From Mucilaginibacter celer (GTDB lineage: Bacteria > Bacteroidota > Bacteroidia > Sphingobacteriales > Sphingobacteriaceae), in contig NZ_CP032869.1 of assembly GCF_003576455.2 (NCBI RefSeq), forward strand, positions 1,550,001 to 1,614,000: a stretch of 64,000 nt of DNA, in the 5' to 3' direction. The position numbers and the translations under genes are program-made. Below the pieces are notes generated by a model that was given only the letters and a program-made list of their open reading frames with translations, made no database searches and was not told the origin of the DNA. Numbering within the stretch: position 1 is the first letter of the stretch; the number at the start of each line of letters is the position of its first letter. Positions 63,501 to 64,000 of the stretch are shown here, in pieces.

Positions 63501-63876
63501 GCCCGGCAACGCCCGCCTCTGCCGTAATATCTTTAAATTGTAGTTTTCCTTGATTCAGGTACAGTTTATTATCGGTCATGTTGCCGGTAAAATATACATC
63601 GGGCAGGCCATCGCCGTTGAGGTCGCCGGTGGCAACGCCGCCGCCGTTGTAAAAATACTCGTACATCAGTACGTTGGTATTGAGGCCTTCGGTTAAGGTA
63701 TTGGCAAAATCGATATGAGTTTGTTCGGGTTGTAACAGCTTAAAAAGTGGTTGGCTGGTATCGCCGGGCTGCTTATCGCCGCATCCGGCAATTATTATGG
63801 AACATAAAAGCCCGGGCAGTAACAATGCCTGTTTTTTGCGCCTTTTAAACGACGGAGAGCTCCGGAATATCTTCAT
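60526..63876 (-). CDS. VCBS/FG-GAP repeat lipoprotein with UnbV (CRTAC1-like) domain
   Basis: From ATG 63876 the protein has 1116 residues and a lipobox IIAGC (Cys32); a longer frame from 63927 adds 17 residues before the signal. At least a dozen FG-GAP/VCBS repeats carry Ca-binding DxNxDGxxD motifs (GDLNGDGLPDVY, ADVNGDGKLDLY, YDRDGDLDLLL, ADINGDGWPDIY, VDLDNDGDLDLV, YDHDGKTDMLL), forming two beta-propellers. Between them is an ASPIC/UnbV domain (GIGAKVTIYSKGKQQLLEQM, VLHFGLGKDKQVDSLRVTW). Such proteins sit on the outer surface and may bind glycans or proteins. The gene ends next to the haloperoxidase/PAP2 gene, a recurring pair in Bacteroidota as far as I know. Confidence 0.88.
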   Translation of the reverse strand: MKIFRSSPSFKRRKKQALLLPGLLCSIIIAGCGDKQPGDTSQPLFKLLQPEQTHIDFANTLTEGLNTNVLMYEYFYNGGGVATGDLNGDGLPDVYFTGNMTDNKLYLNQGKLQFKDITAEAGVAGRPGPWKTGVSMADVNGDGKLDLYICYSGKVRAEKRINQLFINQGNDANGIPVFKDQTADYGLDFPSFSTQAYFFDYDRDGDLDLLLVNHNPARISIIDDVFVKDMEAKRDAESGIRLLRNDNNHFVDITSNAGIVNNPLSYGLAAGIADINGDGWPDIYVSNDYSVPDRLYINNTKGAFTDELQKQIGHTSFYSMGNDVTDINNDGKPDIYTLDMLPEDNKRQKLLFGIDNYEAFDLNLRVGFYYQYMRNMMQINNGNNTFSEAGQLAGVSNTDWSWAPLFADYDNDGWKDLFVSNGYTRDYTNMDFLKFMGDNLKDRRVMRQDLLNIVNQMPSSQVKSYLFKNNGNAMFSNVSRQWGITLPSNSNGAAYVDLDNDGDLDLVVNNINQPAFIYENQASSQNSNHYLSINLKGTGGNTQGIGAKVTIYSKGKQQLLEQMPTRSFQSTVSSVLHFGLGKDKQVDSLRVTWLRGDSQLLTDVKANKQITLNENDAKGSTPSTKTTAPLFKEIASPIASRESENTTNDFKRQPLLINSISFSGSCLAKADVNGDGLEDIYVGRHDEKAGALYLQQNGGTFAAKAVAAFDADKKSTDAAAVFFDANGDGKPDLYVASGGYADYKPGDALLQDRLYLNDGKGNFTKATNALPKMTSSKSCVKVADINGDGFADLFVGGRVIPGEYPETPESYILINDGKGHFSNRTEKYNPALKNIGMVTDAAWADLNGDKKPDLIIAGEWMPITVFENANGKLTDVTTKYFDKKYTGWWNCINVSDINHDGHPDIIAGNIGLNTQCKASDTEPAEMLYKDFDDNGSIDPILCFYIQHISYPYVTRDEMLDQMSMMRTRFPDYKSYADATIDKIFTTEELQGVKKLSANHLATTLFLSNAQGKLHEATLPVQAQYAPVYTINTLDYDHDGKTDMLLCGNLNHARIRFGKYDANYGVLLKGDGKGGYSYINQQQSGFNLKGDVRGVLQLNNALLFSMDKGKFKAYRAQ

Positions 63877-64000
63877 TTTTTGGTTTAATATGGTACGGTT
63901 ATAGGGTTGCCGTAAAATTGGTGTCAATATAACAATTATTCTGTGTATGGTAACAAAGTTGTGATATTTATTGATAAGCTACTTTAAGTTTAGTTCTCTG
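63877..64000. other. Upstream region of the VCBS gene, window edge
   Basis: The stretch is AT-rich and has no gene visible inside the window. AACTTTG on the - strand near 63952-63958 is a weak -7-like match. Confidence 0.3.

Noticed and set aside
1..64000. tRNA or rRNA genes
   Set aside because: I looked for cloverleaf-like arms with TTCGAATC-type T-loops and for rRNA landmarks in the gene-free stretches and saw none; a dedicated covariance search was not possible.

Overview
The window looks like chromosome of a Bacteroidota member, most probably Sphingobacteriaceae close to Mucilaginibacter or Pedobacter. This is inferred from two SusC/SusD outer-membrane uptake pairs, one FecI-type sigma / FecR-type anti-sigma pair next to a SusC with an STN domain, a type IX secretion (T9SS type B) C-terminal domain, GH127/GH146/GH2 glycosidases, DUF1080 proteins, TAnnTTTG-type -7 promoter boxes, and a general lack of Shine-Dalgarno sequences. 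I saw no rRNA, tRNA, CRISPR array, insertion sequence or prophage gene.

Layout. (1) 181-4802, +: two DUF1080 proteins flank a soluble-dehydrogenase-like protein with a C-terminal cytochrome c domain, probably one operon for (3-keto-)glycoside breakdown. (2) 5104-11719, +: ECF sigma factor, FecR anti-sigma, STN-SusC and SusD form a complete trans-envelope-regulated uptake unit, followed after a terminator by a two-domain phosphodiesterase/alkaline phosphatase (11785-13623). (3) 13767-15659, -: a T9SS-exported Ig-like surface protein. (4) 16358-21344, -: lacI-type regulator, glpD, glpK and glpF in one glycerol operon with a terminator. (5) 21511-23364, -: topB. (6) 23538-28394, -: two beta-L-arabinofuranosidase-family enzymes (GH127 and a GH146-like protein). 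(7) 28737-42233, +: a second SusC/SusD pair, then all four enzymes of trans-4-hydroxy-L-proline degradation (pyrroline-hydroxycarboxylate deaminase, hydroxyproline 2-epimerase, D-hydroxyproline oxidoreductase, alpha-ketoglutarate semialdehyde dehydrogenase) with an AraC regulator and a DUF885 metallopeptidase-like protein. Repeat-rich spacers interrupt this stretch. (8) 42298-50001: metallophosphoesterase, SDR, AraC regulator, PAS sensor without a kinase ATPase domain, a third DUF1080 protein, a small helical protein and a RibD_C/DHFR-like reductase. (9) 50125-51280, -: an antitoxin-like gene and a zeta-toxin-like kinase with an apparent frameshift. (10) 51473-58959, -: PQQ-type aldose dehydrogenase and two GH2 glycosidases. 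(11) 59198-63876, -: a VCBS/FG-GAP/UnbV lipoprotein followed by a vanadium haloperoxidase/PAP2-type lipoprotein.

The most interesting reading is blocks 6 and 7 together. GH127-type enzymes remove beta-L-arabinofuranose from the hydroxyproline of plant extensins, and the neighbouring genes take hydroxyproline down to 2-oxoglutarate. The stretch could therefore be a locus for consuming both the sugar and the amino acid of plant hydroxyproline-rich glycoproteins. The enzyme families are clear from the sequence; the functional link is inference. A second possible link is block 2 plus block 4: glycerophosphodiester cleavage and dephosphorylation would release glycerol for the nearby glp operon.

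The intergenic DNA is rich in structure: a 55-bp tandem array (about nine units) ending in an inverted copy, two copies of a dispersed REP-like palindrome, several near-perfect hairpins and many intrinsic terminators.
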